A program made the position numbers and the translations under genes. DNA of 64,000 nucleotides from Hydrogenophilales bacterium (GTDB taxonomy: Bacteria > Pseudomonadota > Gammaproteobacteria > Burkholderiales > Thiobacillaceae), in contig JADJYY010000006.1 in NCBI GenBank assembly GCA_016719465.1, positions 1 to 64,000 on the forward strand. The letters are read 5' to 3'. The first letter of the stretch is position 1. Each line of letters opens with the position of its first letter. The notes beneath the pieces are model-generated. The model saw nothing but the letters and a program-made list of their open reading frames with translations. It ran no database searches and had not been told where the DNA came from. This document shows, one piece after another, positions 41,075 through 49,277 of this stretch.

Positions 41075-41677
41075 GTGAAGAAACACAAACTCCGCATCAG
41101 GGGCCCCGCCGGCGCCATCGAAACGGTGATCGAGGAGCCGGCGGGGGATCCGCGCGGCCTGGCCCTGGTTGCCCATCCCCATCCCCTGCGCGGCGGCAGC
41201 CTGGACAACAAGGTGGCCTGGACCCTGGCCCGTGCGGCATTGACGTGTGGTCTGGTGGCGATCCGCCCCAACTTCCGAGGCGTGGGCAACAGCGAGGGGG
41301 AGTTCGACCACGGCGTGGGCGAGACCGAGGACCTGCTGGCCGTGGCCCGGGCCGCGGAAGCCCATTACGGGACTCTGCCCTGGACGCTCATGGGCTTTTC
41401 CTTCGGCGCCTACGTGCAGCAGCGGGTAGCCAAGTCCATGCATGCCCAGCGCCTGATCATGGTGGGTCCGGCAGTGTCCATGTATGAGTTCGAACCCACC
41501 TCCATGCCTTCCACCATCATCCACGGCGACCAGGATGAAGTGATCCCCTTCGCCGCCGCCCGGGACTACGCCTCGGCCCACGATATACCGCTGATCGTGG
41601 TGGAAGGCTGCGGCCATTTCTTCCATGGCCGACTGCGGGAATTGCAGAGCCATGTGGAGGCGCTGTGTCACCCGTGA
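41075..41677 (+). CDS. Alpha/beta hydrolase
   Basis: A 200-residue minimal alpha/beta hydrolase with the nucleophile elbow LMGFSFGAYVQQRVAKSM (G-F-S-F-G) and the oxyanion region ALVAHPHPLRGGSLDNKVAW. A catalytic Asp is in TIIHGDQDEVIPFAAARDYA and the His in VVEGCGHFFHGRLREL. It resembles the YfhR/CocE-like cytosolic hydrolases annotated near ABC transporters in betaproteobacteria; the substrate is unknown. GTG at 41075 is the only initiator near the conserved N-terminus. It overlaps the ABC ATPase start by 13 bases, so the two are coupled. Confidence 0.85.
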   Translation: MKKHKLRIRGPAGAIETVIEEPAGDPRGLALVAHPHPLRGGSLDNKVAWTLARAALTCGLVAIRPNFRGVGNSEGEFDHGVGETEDLLAVARAAEAHYGTLPWTLMGFSFGAYVQQRVAKSMHAQRLIMVGPAVSMYEFEPTSMPSTIIHGDQDEVIPFAAARDYASAHDIPLIVVEGCGHFFHGRLRELQSHVEALCHP

Positions 41678-42585
41678 AGCCACCACTGAGCCTGCGTGGC
41701 CTCAGCAAAAGCTACGGTGGCCAGCTGGTCGTGGACGGCTTCGACCTGGAACTTGAGCCGGGCCGCTGCCATGGCCTGCTGGGTCCCAACGGCGCCGGCA
41801 AGACCACCACCCTGCGCCTGGCCCTGGGACTGATCGGCGCCGACGCCGGCACGGTGGAACTGCTCGGCTACCCCATGCCGGATCAGGCCAGGCTGGCGCG
41901 CCGCAAGGTCGGCGTGGTGCCCCAGGTGGACAGCCTGGACCCGGATTTCACCGTCGGCGAGAACCTGCAAACCTACGGCCGCTATTTCGGCCTGTCCGGC
42001 AAAGTCATCGCAGAACGCATCCCCAGCCTGCTGGATTTCGCCGGCCTCGCCGGCAAGGCCGACGCCCCCATCCTCACCCTGTCCGGCGGCATGAAGCGGC
42101 GCCTCACCCTGGCCCGCGCCCTGGTCAACGACCCGGACCTGATCTTCCTGGACGAGCCCACCACCGGCCTCGACCCCCAGGCGCGCCACCTGATCTGGCA
42201 GGGCCTGCGCCGGCTCATCGCCCAGGGCAAGACCCTGCTGCTCACCACCCACTTCATGGACGAGGCGGAACGCCTGTGCGACGTCATCAGCGTCATGGAC
42301 AAAGGCCGGATCATCGTGCGCGGCAGCCCGCGCGAGCTGATCGCCGGCCACATCGAGCCTCACGTGGTGGAAATCTACGGTGACGGCCTTGGCGAGTGGA
42401 GTGCGTGCGCTTCCAGTTTCTGCCGGCGCTGCGAGCAGGCCGGCGAAACCCTGTTCTGCTACACGGACGATCCGGAAAAGCTGGTCGCGGAACTGGAAGC
42501 CAGCCAGGGCCTGCGTTATTTGCACCGGCCGGCGAATCTGGAAGACGTGTTCCTCAAGCTGACCGGAAGGGATCTGCGTGACTGA
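41665..42585 (+). CDS. ABC transporter ATP-binding protein, NodI-like
   Basis: The 306-residue ATPase has Walker A GLLGPNGAGKTTTLRLALGL, a Q-loop in VGVVPQVDSLDPDFTV, signature motif LTLSGGMKRRLTLARALVND, Walker B LIFLDEPTTGLDPQARHLIW and H-loop LLTTHFMDEAERLCDVIS. The C-terminal 90 residues (VVEIYGDGLGEW through LEDVFLKLTGRDL) match the DrrA/NodI group of drug and lipo-oligosaccharide exporters. It works with the permease at 42694. A dispersed repeat (42604-42672) has landed between the two genes. Confidence 0.93.
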   Translation: MSPVKPPLSLRGLSKSYGGQLVVDGFDLELEPGRCHGLLGPNGAGKTTTLRLALGLIGADAGTVELLGYPMPDQARLARRKVGVVPQVDSLDPDFTVGENLQTYGRYFGLSGKVIAERIPSLLDFAGLAGKADAPILTLSGGMKRRLTLARALVNDPDLIFLDEPTTGLDPQARHLIWQGLRRLIAQGKTLLLTTHFMDEAERLCDVISVMDKGRIIVRGSPRELIAGHIEPHVVEIYGDGLGEWSACASSFCRRCEQAGETLFCYTDDPEKLVAELEASQGLRYLHRPANLEDVFLKLTGRDLRD

Positions 42586-42603
42586 AACCGCTATCTCCAT
42601 CTC

Positions 42604-42672
42604 GTCACCCCGGCGCAGGCCGGGGTCCAGGGCATTGGGCTTCCTGGATTCCGGCCTGCGCCGGAATGGCGG
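42604..42672. repeat. Dispersed repeat, copy 2 of the GTCACCCCGGCG family
   Basis: Shares GTCACCCCGGCGCAGGCCGG, TCCAGGG, CCTGGATTCCGGC and a CGCCGGAATGGCGG end with the copy at 28119-28199. It lies inside the ABC exporter operon between the ATPase stop and the permease start. The permease start keeps its own ribosome site, GGAAG at 42681. Confidence 0.65.
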
Positions 42673-42693
42673 CGAAGACTGGAAGTGTCAGCC

Positions 42694-43445
42694 ATGAGTT
42701 GGTACCCCGTCTGGCGTCGCAACTTCCTGGTCTGGAAGAAGCTGGCCGGCCCTTCCCTGCTGGGCAACCTGGCCGATCCCATGCTCTACATGCTGGGCCT
42801 GGGCTACGGCCTGGGCGGGCTGCTGCCGGCGGTGGACGGGGTGCCCTACCTGAACTTCCTCGCCGCCGGCACCCTGGCCTACAGCGTCATGAACAGCGCC
42901 ACCTTCGAGACGCTCTATTCCGCCTTCTCGCGCATGCACGTGCAGAAGACCTGGGACGCCATCCTCAACACGCCCCTGGGCCTGAAGGACATCCTGCTGG
43001 GCGAATTGTTCTGGGCCACCTCCAAGAGCCTGCTGTCCGGCATCGCCATCCTGCTGGTGGTGTGGGTGCTGGGCCTGTACGCGGATCTGGGCATGACCCT
43101 GGCCCTGCTGCCGGTGGCGCTGCTCACCGGGTTCTGTTTCGCCGGGCTGGGCCTGGCCATCAACGCGGTGTCTCCCAACTACGATTTCTTCCTCTACTAC
43201 TTCACCCTGGCCATCACCCCCATGATCCTGCTGGGCGGCGTGTTCTACCCGCCCACCGCCCTGCCCGCCTGGCTGGCGGGCATCGCCGCCTGGCTGCCGT
43301 TGACCCACGCCATCGAACTGGCGCGGCCGCTGATCCTGGGGAACTGGCCGAAGGCATGCTGCCGCATGCGGTGGCGTTGGTGGCCTATGGGACGGTGGGA
43401 TTTGCCGCCGCCCTGAGGCTGACGCGGCGGCGGTTGCTGCGCTGA
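42694..43445 (+). CDS. ABC-2 type permease, NodJ-like, with shifted C-terminus
   Basis: The membrane partner of the NodI-like ATPase. It has about six hydrophobic segments, among them NLADPMLYMLGLGYGLGGLL, LSGIAILLVVWVLGLYADL, LALLPVALLTGFCFAGLGLA and FTLAITPMILLGGVFYPPTA. The frame from ATG 42694 runs to TGA 43416 but ends in an unnatural Arg/Trp tail after ARPLILGNWP. In another frame EGMLPHAVALVAYGTVGFAA continues to 43445, the expected sixth helix and basic end. A lost G near 43345-43350 would restore a protein of about 250 residues. Export of a lipid-linked saccharide or drug is likely; the substrate is unknown. The shift may be a sequencing error. Confidence 0.85.
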
Positions 43446-43446
43446 A

Positions 43447-43695
43447 TCAGACGGCTTCGGTCGCCAGGCAGGTAGCGTGCAGCTTGACCGGGGAGAGTTC
43501 CAATCCATTGGGCCAGCACAGCGCGCCGGCGTCGATGAACAGCCGGCGGAAATACGCTTCTTCACGCAGAGGTTCGAGAAGCGGGCCGGCGTTTTTCAGC
43601 AAATTCCGACCTTGTAATATGCCTTCCCTGCCATCGGAAAACCTGAGTCCGACCCGAAAGTCGCCCAGATAACGGGCTTCAATCACTTTAATCAT
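43447..43695 (-). CDS. DUF2442 domain protein
   Basis: A small 82-residue protein with the DUF2442 pattern: MIKVIEARYLGDFRVGLRFS, DGREGILQGRNLLKN, FRRLFIDAGALCWPNGLELS. The function of the family is unknown; members often pair with DUF4160 genes and behave like toxin-antitoxin partners in arrangement. Here its ATG (43695) lies just inside the 3' end of a truncated DUF4160 gene. Its stop is 2 bases from the end of the convergent ABC permease reading. Confidence 0.85.
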   Translation of the reverse strand: MIKVIEARYLGDFRVGLRFSDGREGILQGRNLLKNAGPLLEPLREEAYFRRLFIDAGALCWPNGLELSPVKLHATCLATEAV

Positions 43696-43858
43696 CCTGA
43701 TCCGCTCCCGGTATGCGCTCCATGGGCTCGAAACGCTGGGCATGTTCCCAGTTGGCCAGCAACTCAGCCTGATGGCGCAGGCACCACTCCTTCACTATAG
43801 CGGCCGCCTTGTTGGGTAGCCTGCCCTCGCTGATCTCTCCGCCTTCATGCCAGGGCCT
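43688..43858 (-). pseudogene. DUF4160 protein, 5'-truncated
   Basis: The frame ending in TAA at 43688-43690 encodes the C-terminal half of a DUF4160 protein (EISEGRLPNKAAAIVKEWCL, RHQAELLANWEHAQRFEPM). No start codon or N-terminal beta region precedes it. Upstream is a small palindrome (CCAGGGC with GCCCTGG) and then the dihydroorotase 3' end. The usual DUF4160-DUF2442 pair has therefore lost the first half of one partner. Confidence 0.65.
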
Positions 43859-43900
43859 CGAAGCCCTGGTATTCGACGGATGTGGGGCGGTGGATGGTCG

Positions 43901-45262
43901 TCATGCCATGCGCACGATGATGCCAAGAGATGGAAGGATGGGCATCGCCGGCGTTTCGTCAGGCGTGGTTAGTGCGCGGGTGCTGCCATCCCGCCGGAAA
44001 TCCAGATGCCCGTCAATCAGGGTGTATTGCACCCGCCCCTGCATTTCCAGGCCCAGATAGGGACTGTTCTTGCCCAGGCTGGCCAGGTTGGAGGGGCTGA
44101 CGATCCAGGCGGCGTCCGGGTCGAACAGGCACAGGTCGGCGGGCCGGCCGGCGGCGATGACGCCGGCATCCACCCCCAGGATGCGGGCCGGATGCTGGGT
44201 GAGGTAGGCCAGGGCCTTGACCAGGGGCAGGCCGGTCTCCCGCGCCCATTTCAGGGTCAGGGGCAGCAGCAGTTCCACGCCGGTGGCGCCGGGGTCGGCT
44301 TCCTGGAACGGCAATTCCTTGGCGTCGTCGTCCACCGGGGCATGGTCGGAGCAGATGGCGTCGATGGTGCCGTCCTCCAGGCCGTGGCGGATGGCGTCCC
44401 GGTCGCGCTGGCTGCGCAGGGGCGGGATCAGGTGGCAGTTGGCATTGAAGTCGGCGGTATCCATTTCCGACAGGTGGACGTGATGCACGCCCACGTCGCA
44501 GGTGATGGGCAGGCCGTCGTGCTTGGCGCGGCGCACCATTTCGATGCCGGCCCGGCTGGACAGGCGGGCCAGGTGCACGCGGGCGCGGGTTTCCCGCACC
44601 AGCAGCAGGATGGTGGACAGGGCCACGGTCTCCGCCGGTACCGGGATGGTGGGGAAGCCCAGGCGGGCGGCGATGACGCCGTCATGGGCGACGCCTTCCC
44701 GGGCCAGGTGGGGATCCTGGGGGCGCAGCCAGAGGGGCAGTTCGAAGGTTTTCGCGTACTCCATGGCGCGCAGCAATACCTGGGTATCCACCATCGGCGC
44801 GTCGGCCTGGCTGAAGGCCATGCAGCCGGCCTCGTTGAGCTCCGCCATTTCCGTGAGGCGCTCGCCCGCGAGTTGCCGGGTCAGGGCGCCGATGGGATAG
44901 ACCCTCGGGCCGGGCATGTGCTTGGCGCGGAACTTGAGCATTTCCACCAGGCCGGGCTCGTCCAGGGGCGGATCCGTGTCGGGGGGGCAGGCCAGGGACG
45001 TGATGCCGCCCACGGCGCAGGCGTGCATCTCGGATTCCAGGGTGGCCCGGTATTCCAGGCCCGGCTCGCGCAGGCGCACCGACAGGTCCACCAGGCCGGG
45101 GCAGACGACCAGTCCGCCGGCATCGATGACCTGGTTGGCGTGGAAGTCCGAGGGACCCTGGCCGACGCCGACGATGTGGCCGGCGGCGACGAAGACATCC
45201 CGTACCGCGTCCAGGCCGGAAGCGGGGTCGACGACGCGGCCGTTCCTGATCAGGATTTTCAT
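43901..45262 (-). CDS. pyrC': Dihydroorotase-like protein (PyrC'), probably non-catalytic
   Basis: The amidohydrolase-fold protein of 453 residues follows pyrB and shows RNGRVVDPASGLDAVRDVF, VRLREPGLEYRATLESEMHA and AICSDHAPVDDDAKELPFQE. True dihydroorotases have D-x-H-x-H in the first metal motif; here the segment reads GLVDLSVRLREPG, so both His ligands are missing. Later motifs are partly retained (VHHVHLSEMD). Such defective homologues (PyrC'/PyrX of Pseudomonas) support assembly of the PyrB dodecamer rather than catalysis. The C-terminal tail (GSTRALTTPDETPAMPI) is longer than usual. ATGA overlap with pyrB confirms coupling. A separate active pyrC should exist elsewhere. Confidence 0.9.
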   Translation of the reverse strand: MKILIRNGRVVDPASGLDAVRDVFVAAGHIVGVGQGPSDFHANQVIDAGGLVVCPGLVDLSVRLREPGLEYRATLESEMHACAVGGITSLACPPDTDPPLDEPGLVEMLKFRAKHMPGPRVYPIGALTRQLAGERLTEMAELNEAGCMAFSQADAPMVDTQVLLRAMEYAKTFELPLWLRPQDPHLAREGVAHDGVIAARLGFPTIPVPAETVALSTILLLVRETRARVHLARLSSRAGIEMVRRAKHDGLPITCDVGVHHVHLSEMDTADFNANCHLIPPLRSQRDRDAIRHGLEDGTIDAICSDHAPVDDDAKELPFQEADPGATGVELLLPLTLKWARETGLPLVKALAYLTQHPARILGVDAGVIAAGRPADLCLFDPDAAWIVSPSNLASLGKNSPYLGLEMQGRVQYTLIDGHLDFRRDGSTRALTTPDETPAMPILPSLGIIVRMA

Positions 45263-46236
45263 GATTGCGCTCCCGTGGCGCCCGAACCCGCGAGCAGGCT
45301 CATCACCGCCATGCGCACGGCGATGCCGAAGGTGACCTGGGACAGGATGACGGACTGCATGCCGTCCGCCACCGCCGAGTCGATCTCCACACCCCGGTTC
45401 ATGGGGCCCGGGTGCATGACGATGGCGTCGGGTTTGGCCAGCTTGAGTTTGTCCGGGGTCAGGCCCCAGTGCTTGTAGTACTCGCCGGCGCTGGGCAGGC
45501 GCGAGCCGCGCATGCGTTCGTTCTGCAGGCGCAGCATGAGCACCGCGTCCACGTCCCTGATGCCTTCGCTCATCTTGTGAAACACGTGCACGCCCAGGTT
45601 TTCCACGTCCCGGGGCAGCAGGGTCTTGGGGGCCACCACGCGTACTTCCGGGCAGCCCAGGGTGGTGAGGGCGTGGATCTGGGAACGGGCGACGCGGGAA
45701 TGCAGCACGTCGCCGACGATGGCCACGCGCAGGTTGTGGAAGGCGCCCTTGTAGTGGCGCAGGGTGAACATGTCGAGCAGGCCCTGGGTGGGGTGGGCGC
45801 AGCGGCCGTCGCCGGCGTTGATGACGTGGATGTGGGGCGCCACGTGGCGGGCGATGAGGTGGCTGGCGCCTGCGGCGGCGTGGCGCACGATAAACATGTC
45901 CGCCTGCATGGCCGACAGGTTGGCCACGGTATCCAGCAGGGTTTCGCCCTTGCTTTGCGACGAGGCGTTGATGTTCAGGTTGACCACGTCCGCCGACAGC
46001 CGCTTGGCGGCGATCTCGAAGGTGGTGCGGGTGCGGGTGGAGTTCTCGAAGAAGATGTTGAAGATGGCCTTGCCGCGCAGCAGGGGCACCTTCTTCACGT
46101 CCCGCTCGGCTTCCGAGACCGTGAGGAAGGACGCGGCGGTGTCCAGGATCTGGGTCAGGATGCGCGCCGGCAGGCCCTCCAGGGTGAGCAGGTGGCGCAG
46201 GCGGCCGTCGTCGGTGAGTTGCGGGTTGGCGCTCAT
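45259..46236 (-). CDS. pyrB: Aspartate carbamoyltransferase catalytic chain
   Basis: Condenses carbamoyl phosphate with aspartate, the committed step of pyrimidine synthesis. The 325-residue protein has the carbamoyl phosphate loop ENSTRTRTTFEIAAKRLSAD, NASSQSKGETLLDTVANLSA, FIVRHAAAGASH, AGDGRCAHPTQGLLDMFTL and the aspartate-side KPDAIVMHPGPMNRGVEIDS. Its length and longer N-terminus match the class found with PyrC' partners in pseudomonads and betaproteobacteria. It lies between pyrR (7-base gap) and pyrC' (4-base overlap). Confidence 0.97.
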   Translation of the reverse strand: MSANPQLTDDGRLRHLLTLEGLPARILTQILDTAASFLTVSEAERDVKKVPLLRGKAIFNIFFENSTRTRTTFEIAAKRLSADVVNLNINASSQSKGETLLDTVANLSAMQADMFIVRHAAAGASHLIARHVAPHIHVINAGDGRCAHPTQGLLDMFTLRHYKGAFHNLRVAIVGDVLHSRVARSQIHALTTLGCPEVRVVAPKTLLPRDVENLGVHVFHKMSEGIRDVDAVLMLRLQNERMRGSRLPSAGEYYKHWGLTPDKLKLAKPDAIVMHPGPMNRGVEIDSAVADGMQSVILSQVTFGIAVRMAVMSLLAGSGATGAQS

Positions 46237-46243
46237 GGCTTCC

Positions 46244-46747
46244 TCATGCCCTCCGCTTCATGACGAAATGCAGGCCTTGGGCTTCGTTCTTCTCCAGGGA
46301 GATGTGCTCGTCCGCCGGCAGGTCGAGTCGGGTGCCGACGAAGTCCGCGCACACCGGCAATTCCCGGCCGCCGCGATCCACCAGCACCGCCAGGCGGATG
46401 GTGGCCGGACGGCCATAGTCGAACAGCAGGTTCATGGCGGCGCGGATGGTGCGGCCGGTGAACAGCACATCGTCCAGCAGCAGGATGCGCCGGTCCTCCA
46501 CCTCGAAGGGGATGTGGGAGGGCTTGGTTTCCGGGTGCAGGCCGATGCGGGAGAAATCGTCCCGGTAGAAGGCGATATCCAGCACGGCGCGGGGAATGTC
46601 GTGGCCCAGGCGTTCGGCCAGGGCGTCCATGATCCAGACGCCGCCGGTGTGGATGCCCACCAGGGCGCAGTCGGGGGTGATCTGGGGCGCGATCTGCTCG
46701 GCCAGGGCATCGATCAGTCGTTCAGGCGGGGGAAGGGTCGTGGGCAT
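46244..46747 (-). CDS. pyrR: PyrR bifunctional regulator/uracil phosphoribosyltransferase
   Basis: A type I phosphoribosyltransferase of 167 residues. The PRPP-binding motif is RILLLDDVLFTGRTIRAAMN, with CALVGIHTGGVWIMDALAER and ELPVCADFVGTRLDLPADEH. In Gram-positives PyrR binds pyr mRNA. In proteobacteria its regulatory role is less clear, though it stands at the head of pyrB-pyrC', as here. Its first 26 bases overlap the ruvX 3' end, so yqgE-ruvX-pyrR-pyrB-pyrC' is one unit. I saw no obvious PyrR-type terminator between the genes. Confidence 0.95.
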   Translation of the reverse strand: MPTTLPPPERLIDALAEQIAPQITPDCALVGIHTGGVWIMDALAERLGHDIPRAVLDIAFYRDDFSRIGLHPETKPSHIPFEVEDRRILLLDDVLFTGRTIRAAMNLLFDYGRPATIRLAVLVDRGGRELPVCADFVGTRLDLPADEHISLEKNEAQGLHFVMKRRA

Positions 46748-47168
46748 GGGCTTGCTCGAAGTAGTCCTGGAGTATCCGCTGGGCCGCCACCGCGTCGTCC
46801 AGGCCCTTGCGGTCGCGGCCCTTCACGCCGGCCTCGCGCAGGCGCAGGTCGGCGTCGTAGGAGGTGAGGCGCTCGTCCACCGGGGCCACCGGCAGGCCGA
46901 AGCGGCCGTTGAGCTGGTTGGCGAAGCGGCGGGCGCGGCGGGTGAGGTCGTGTTCCGTGCCATCCATGTGGAAAGGCAGTCCGACCACCAGCTCGCGCGG
47001 CTTCCACTCGTCGATGAGGGCGGCGATGCGGCCGAAGCGCTGGTCGTTGGCTTCGCCGGAGATGGTCTCCAGGGGGTGGGCCAGGCGGGTTTCCCAGTCG
47101 CCCACGGCCACGCCGATGCGGCGCAGGCCGAAGTCGAAGGCCAGGACGCCGCCGGAACGCAGCGCCAT
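46722..47168 (-). CDS. ruvX: Putative pre-16S rRNA nuclease YqgF/RuvX
   Basis: The 148-residue RNase H-fold protein has GVLAFDFGLRRIGVAVGDWE with the first catalytic Asp, the central ELVVGLPFHMDGTEHDLTRR, LPVAPVDERLTSYDADLRL and a final Asp in KGLDDAVAAQRILQDYF. YqgF trims the 5' end of 16S rRNA and has been called a Holliday-junction resolvase. ATG 47168 shares its A with the yqgE stop (TGATG). It overlaps the following pyrR by 26 bases, an unusually long but conserved overlap in betaproteobacteria. Confidence 0.95.
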   Translation of the reverse strand: MALRSGGVLAFDFGLRRIGVAVGDWETRLAHPLETISGEANDQRFGRIAALIDEWKPRELVVGLPFHMDGTEHDLTRRARRFANQLNGRFGLPVAPVDERLTSYDADLRLREAGVKGRDRKGLDDAVAAQRILQDYFEQAHAHDPSPA

Positions 47169-47728
47169 CAGGCGTGGCCCGCCTCTTCCGACAGCATGGA
47201 CAGGTCGATGCCCAGCAGCTTCATGGCCGCCGGGATGCGGTCCTGGGCGGGCAAGGCGAAGATCACCTCCGGATCGGCCGGCACGGTGAGCCAGGCGTTC
47301 TGCTTGATCTCGTCCTCCAGTTGCCCCGGGCCCCAGCCGGCGTAGCCCAGGGTGACCAGGATCTCCGCCGGGCCCTCCTGGCGGGCGGTGGCTTCCAGGA
47401 TGTCCTTGGAGGTGGTCAGGCCGATGCGGTCGTTGACCGCCAGGGTGGAGCCCCACTGGCCCACCGGCCGGTGCAGCACGAAGCCCCGCTCCACCTGCAC
47501 CGGGCCGCCGTAATAGACCGGCTCGCCGCGCAGGTGGGCGTCGGTCAGGTCCAGGCCGATCTGGCTGAACAGGGATTCCATGTTCAGGTCGATGGGGCGG
47601 TTGACCACCACGCCCAGGGCGCCCTGCTCCCCGTGATCGCAGATATAGGTCAGCGTGCCGGAGAAATTCGGATCCAGCATGTTGGGCATGGCGATGAGGA
47701 AGTGGTCGGTGAAATTGGCGTTGTCCAT
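47168..47728 (-). CDS. yqgE: UPF0301 protein YqgE/AlgH
   Basis: The 186-residue protein matches AlgH/YqgE: FLIAMPNMLDPNFSGTLTYI, HGEQGALGVVVNRPIDLNME, VYYGGPVQVERGFVLHRP, LVTLGYAGWGPGQLEDEIKQ and WLTVPADPEVIFALPAQDR. The biochemical function is unknown although structures exist; the gene was linked to alginate regulation in Pseudomonas. The ATG at 47728 gives the usual MDNANFTDHFLIA start. It is the first gene of the ruvX-pyrRBC' unit and divergent from phr with a 63-base gap. Confidence 0.95.
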   Translation of the reverse strand: MDNANFTDHFLIAMPNMLDPNFSGTLTYICDHGEQGALGVVVNRPIDLNMESLFSQIGLDLTDAHLRGEPVYYGGPVQVERGFVLHRPVGQWGSTLAVNDRIGLTTSKDILEATARQEGPAEILVTLGYAGWGPGQLEDEIKQNAWLTVPADPEVIFALPAQDRIPAAMKLLGIDLSMLSEEAGHA

Positions 47729-47791
47729 GACGGGCACCCGGTTGGCTTGCGGGCATTGTAACGCCACCCGCCACCCCCCAATATCTCCTCC

Positions 47792-49237
47792 ATGGATACC
47801 GCCCTGATCTGGTTCCGGCGCGATTTGCGCCTGCACGACAACGCCGCGCTATACCACGCACTGCAGGCCGCCCGGCGGGTGCGGGCGGCCTTCGTGTTCG
47901 ACACGGATATCCTCGACGGCCTGGAAGACCGGGCGGATCGGCGGGTGGAATTCATCTGGCGCGGGGTGGCCGAGCTGAAAGCCGCCCTGGAGGCCCACGG
48001 CGGCACCCTGCATGTCCTGCGCGGTTCCGCCCGGGAACGCATCCCGGCCTTCGCCGCCGAGTGCGGCGCCGGGGCGGTCTATGCGGCGCGGGACTACGAG
48101 CCCTTCGCCATCGCCCGCGACGCCGCCGTGGCGACGGCGCTGGCGGCGGACGGGCGCGGGCTGGAGCTGGTGAAGGACCAGGTCGTGTTCGACACCGACG
48201 AGGTGCTGACCGCCGCCGGCCGGCCCTTCCACGTCTTCACCCCCTACAAGCGGGCCTGGCTGGCGCGGCTGCAACGCGGAGACATCGCCGCCTGGCCGGT
48301 GGAGGACGGTCTGGAGCGCCTGGCCATCGAGCCGCCGGCGGCGCTGCCCGACCTCGATGCGCTGGGCTTCCGGGCCACCGATCTCGCGGGCCTGAAGCTC
48401 GTCCCCGGCGAGGCGGGCGCCCGGGCCGCGCTGAACGACTTCCGGGCGCGCATGGAGCGTTACCGGGCCCAGCGCGACTTTCCCGCCGTCAAGGGGCCCT
48501 CCTACCTGTCCGCGCATCTGCGCTTCGGCACCCTCTCCATCCGGGAAGCGGTGCGGGCCGCCCTGGAGACGGGCGGCGAGGGCGCGGAAACCTGGCTGTC
48601 GGAACTGATCTGGCGCGAGTTCTACCAGATGCTGCTGTGGCACTACCCGGAGACCGTGGAACACGCCTTCCAGCGCAAATACGAGGCCATCGCCTGGCCC
48701 GATCCGCCGGGGCATTTCCAGGCCTGGGCCGAGGCCCGCACCGGCTATCCCATCGTCGACGCGGCCATGCGCCAGCTGGAGCAAAGCGGCTACATGCACA
48801 ACCGCCTGCGCATGATCGCCGCCTCCTTCCTGGTGAAGGACCTGCATGTGGACTGGCGCCTGGGCGAGCGCCACTTCGCCCGCAAGCTCATCGACTACGA
48901 CCAGGCCGCCAACGTCGGCGGCTGGCAGTGGTCGGCCGGCATCGGCACCGACGCCCAGCCCTGGTTCCGCATCTTCAACCCGGTCACCCAGTCGGAGAAA
49001 TTTGATCCGGAGGGGCGGTTCATCCGTCGCTACCTGCCGGAACTGGCGGCCGTGCCCGACCGCTTCATCCATGCCCCCTGGAAGATGACGCCCGAGCAGC
49101 AGGCCGGCGGCGGCGTCATCGTCGGCCGCGACTACCCCCTGCCGCGGGTGGACCATGGGGCGGCCCGGGCGCGGACCCTGGCGCTTTACCGGGCGGCGGC
49201 GCCGGCGGATGATCCGGGACACGGCGAAGCGTCGTGA
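47792..49237 (+). CDS. phr: Deoxyribodipyrimidine photolyase
   Basis: Repairs cyclobutane pyrimidine dimers using blue light, FAD and an antenna cofactor. The 481-residue protein has the N-terminal antenna domain (TALIWFRRDLRLHDNAALYH). The FAD domain signatures are GPSYLSAHLRFGTLSIREAV, ELIWREFYQMLLWHYPETVE, RTGYPIVDAAMRQLEQSGYM, HNRLRMIAASFLVKDLHVDW and ANVGGWQWSAGIGTDAQPW. The Trp residues of the electron-transfer chain are plausible. This is a class I CPD photolyase. It is followed 40 bases later by the superoxide dismutase gene, a fitting oxidative and light-stress pairing. Confidence 0.96.
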   Translation: MDTALIWFRRDLRLHDNAALYHALQAARRVRAAFVFDTDILDGLEDRADRRVEFIWRGVAELKAALEAHGGTLHVLRGSARERIPAFAAECGAGAVYAARDYEPFAIARDAAVATALAADGRGLELVKDQVVFDTDEVLTAAGRPFHVFTPYKRAWLARLQRGDIAAWPVEDGLERLAIEPPAALPDLDALGFRATDLAGLKLVPGEAGARAALNDFRARMERYRAQRDFPAVKGPSYLSAHLRFGTLSIREAVRAALETGGEGAETWLSELIWREFYQMLLWHYPETVEHAFQRKYEAIAWPDPPGHFQAWAEARTGYPIVDAAMRQLEQSGYMHNRLRMIAASFLVKDLHVDWRLGERHFARKLIDYDQAANVGGWQWSAGIGTDAQPWFRIFNPVTQSEKFDPEGRFIRRYLPELAAVPDRFIHAPWKMTPEQQAGGGVIVGRDYPLPRVDHGAARARTLALYRAAAPADDPGHGEAS

Positions 49238-49277
49238 CAGTTCGCCGATCAACCAGACCCATTCCCGAGGAGACAAC

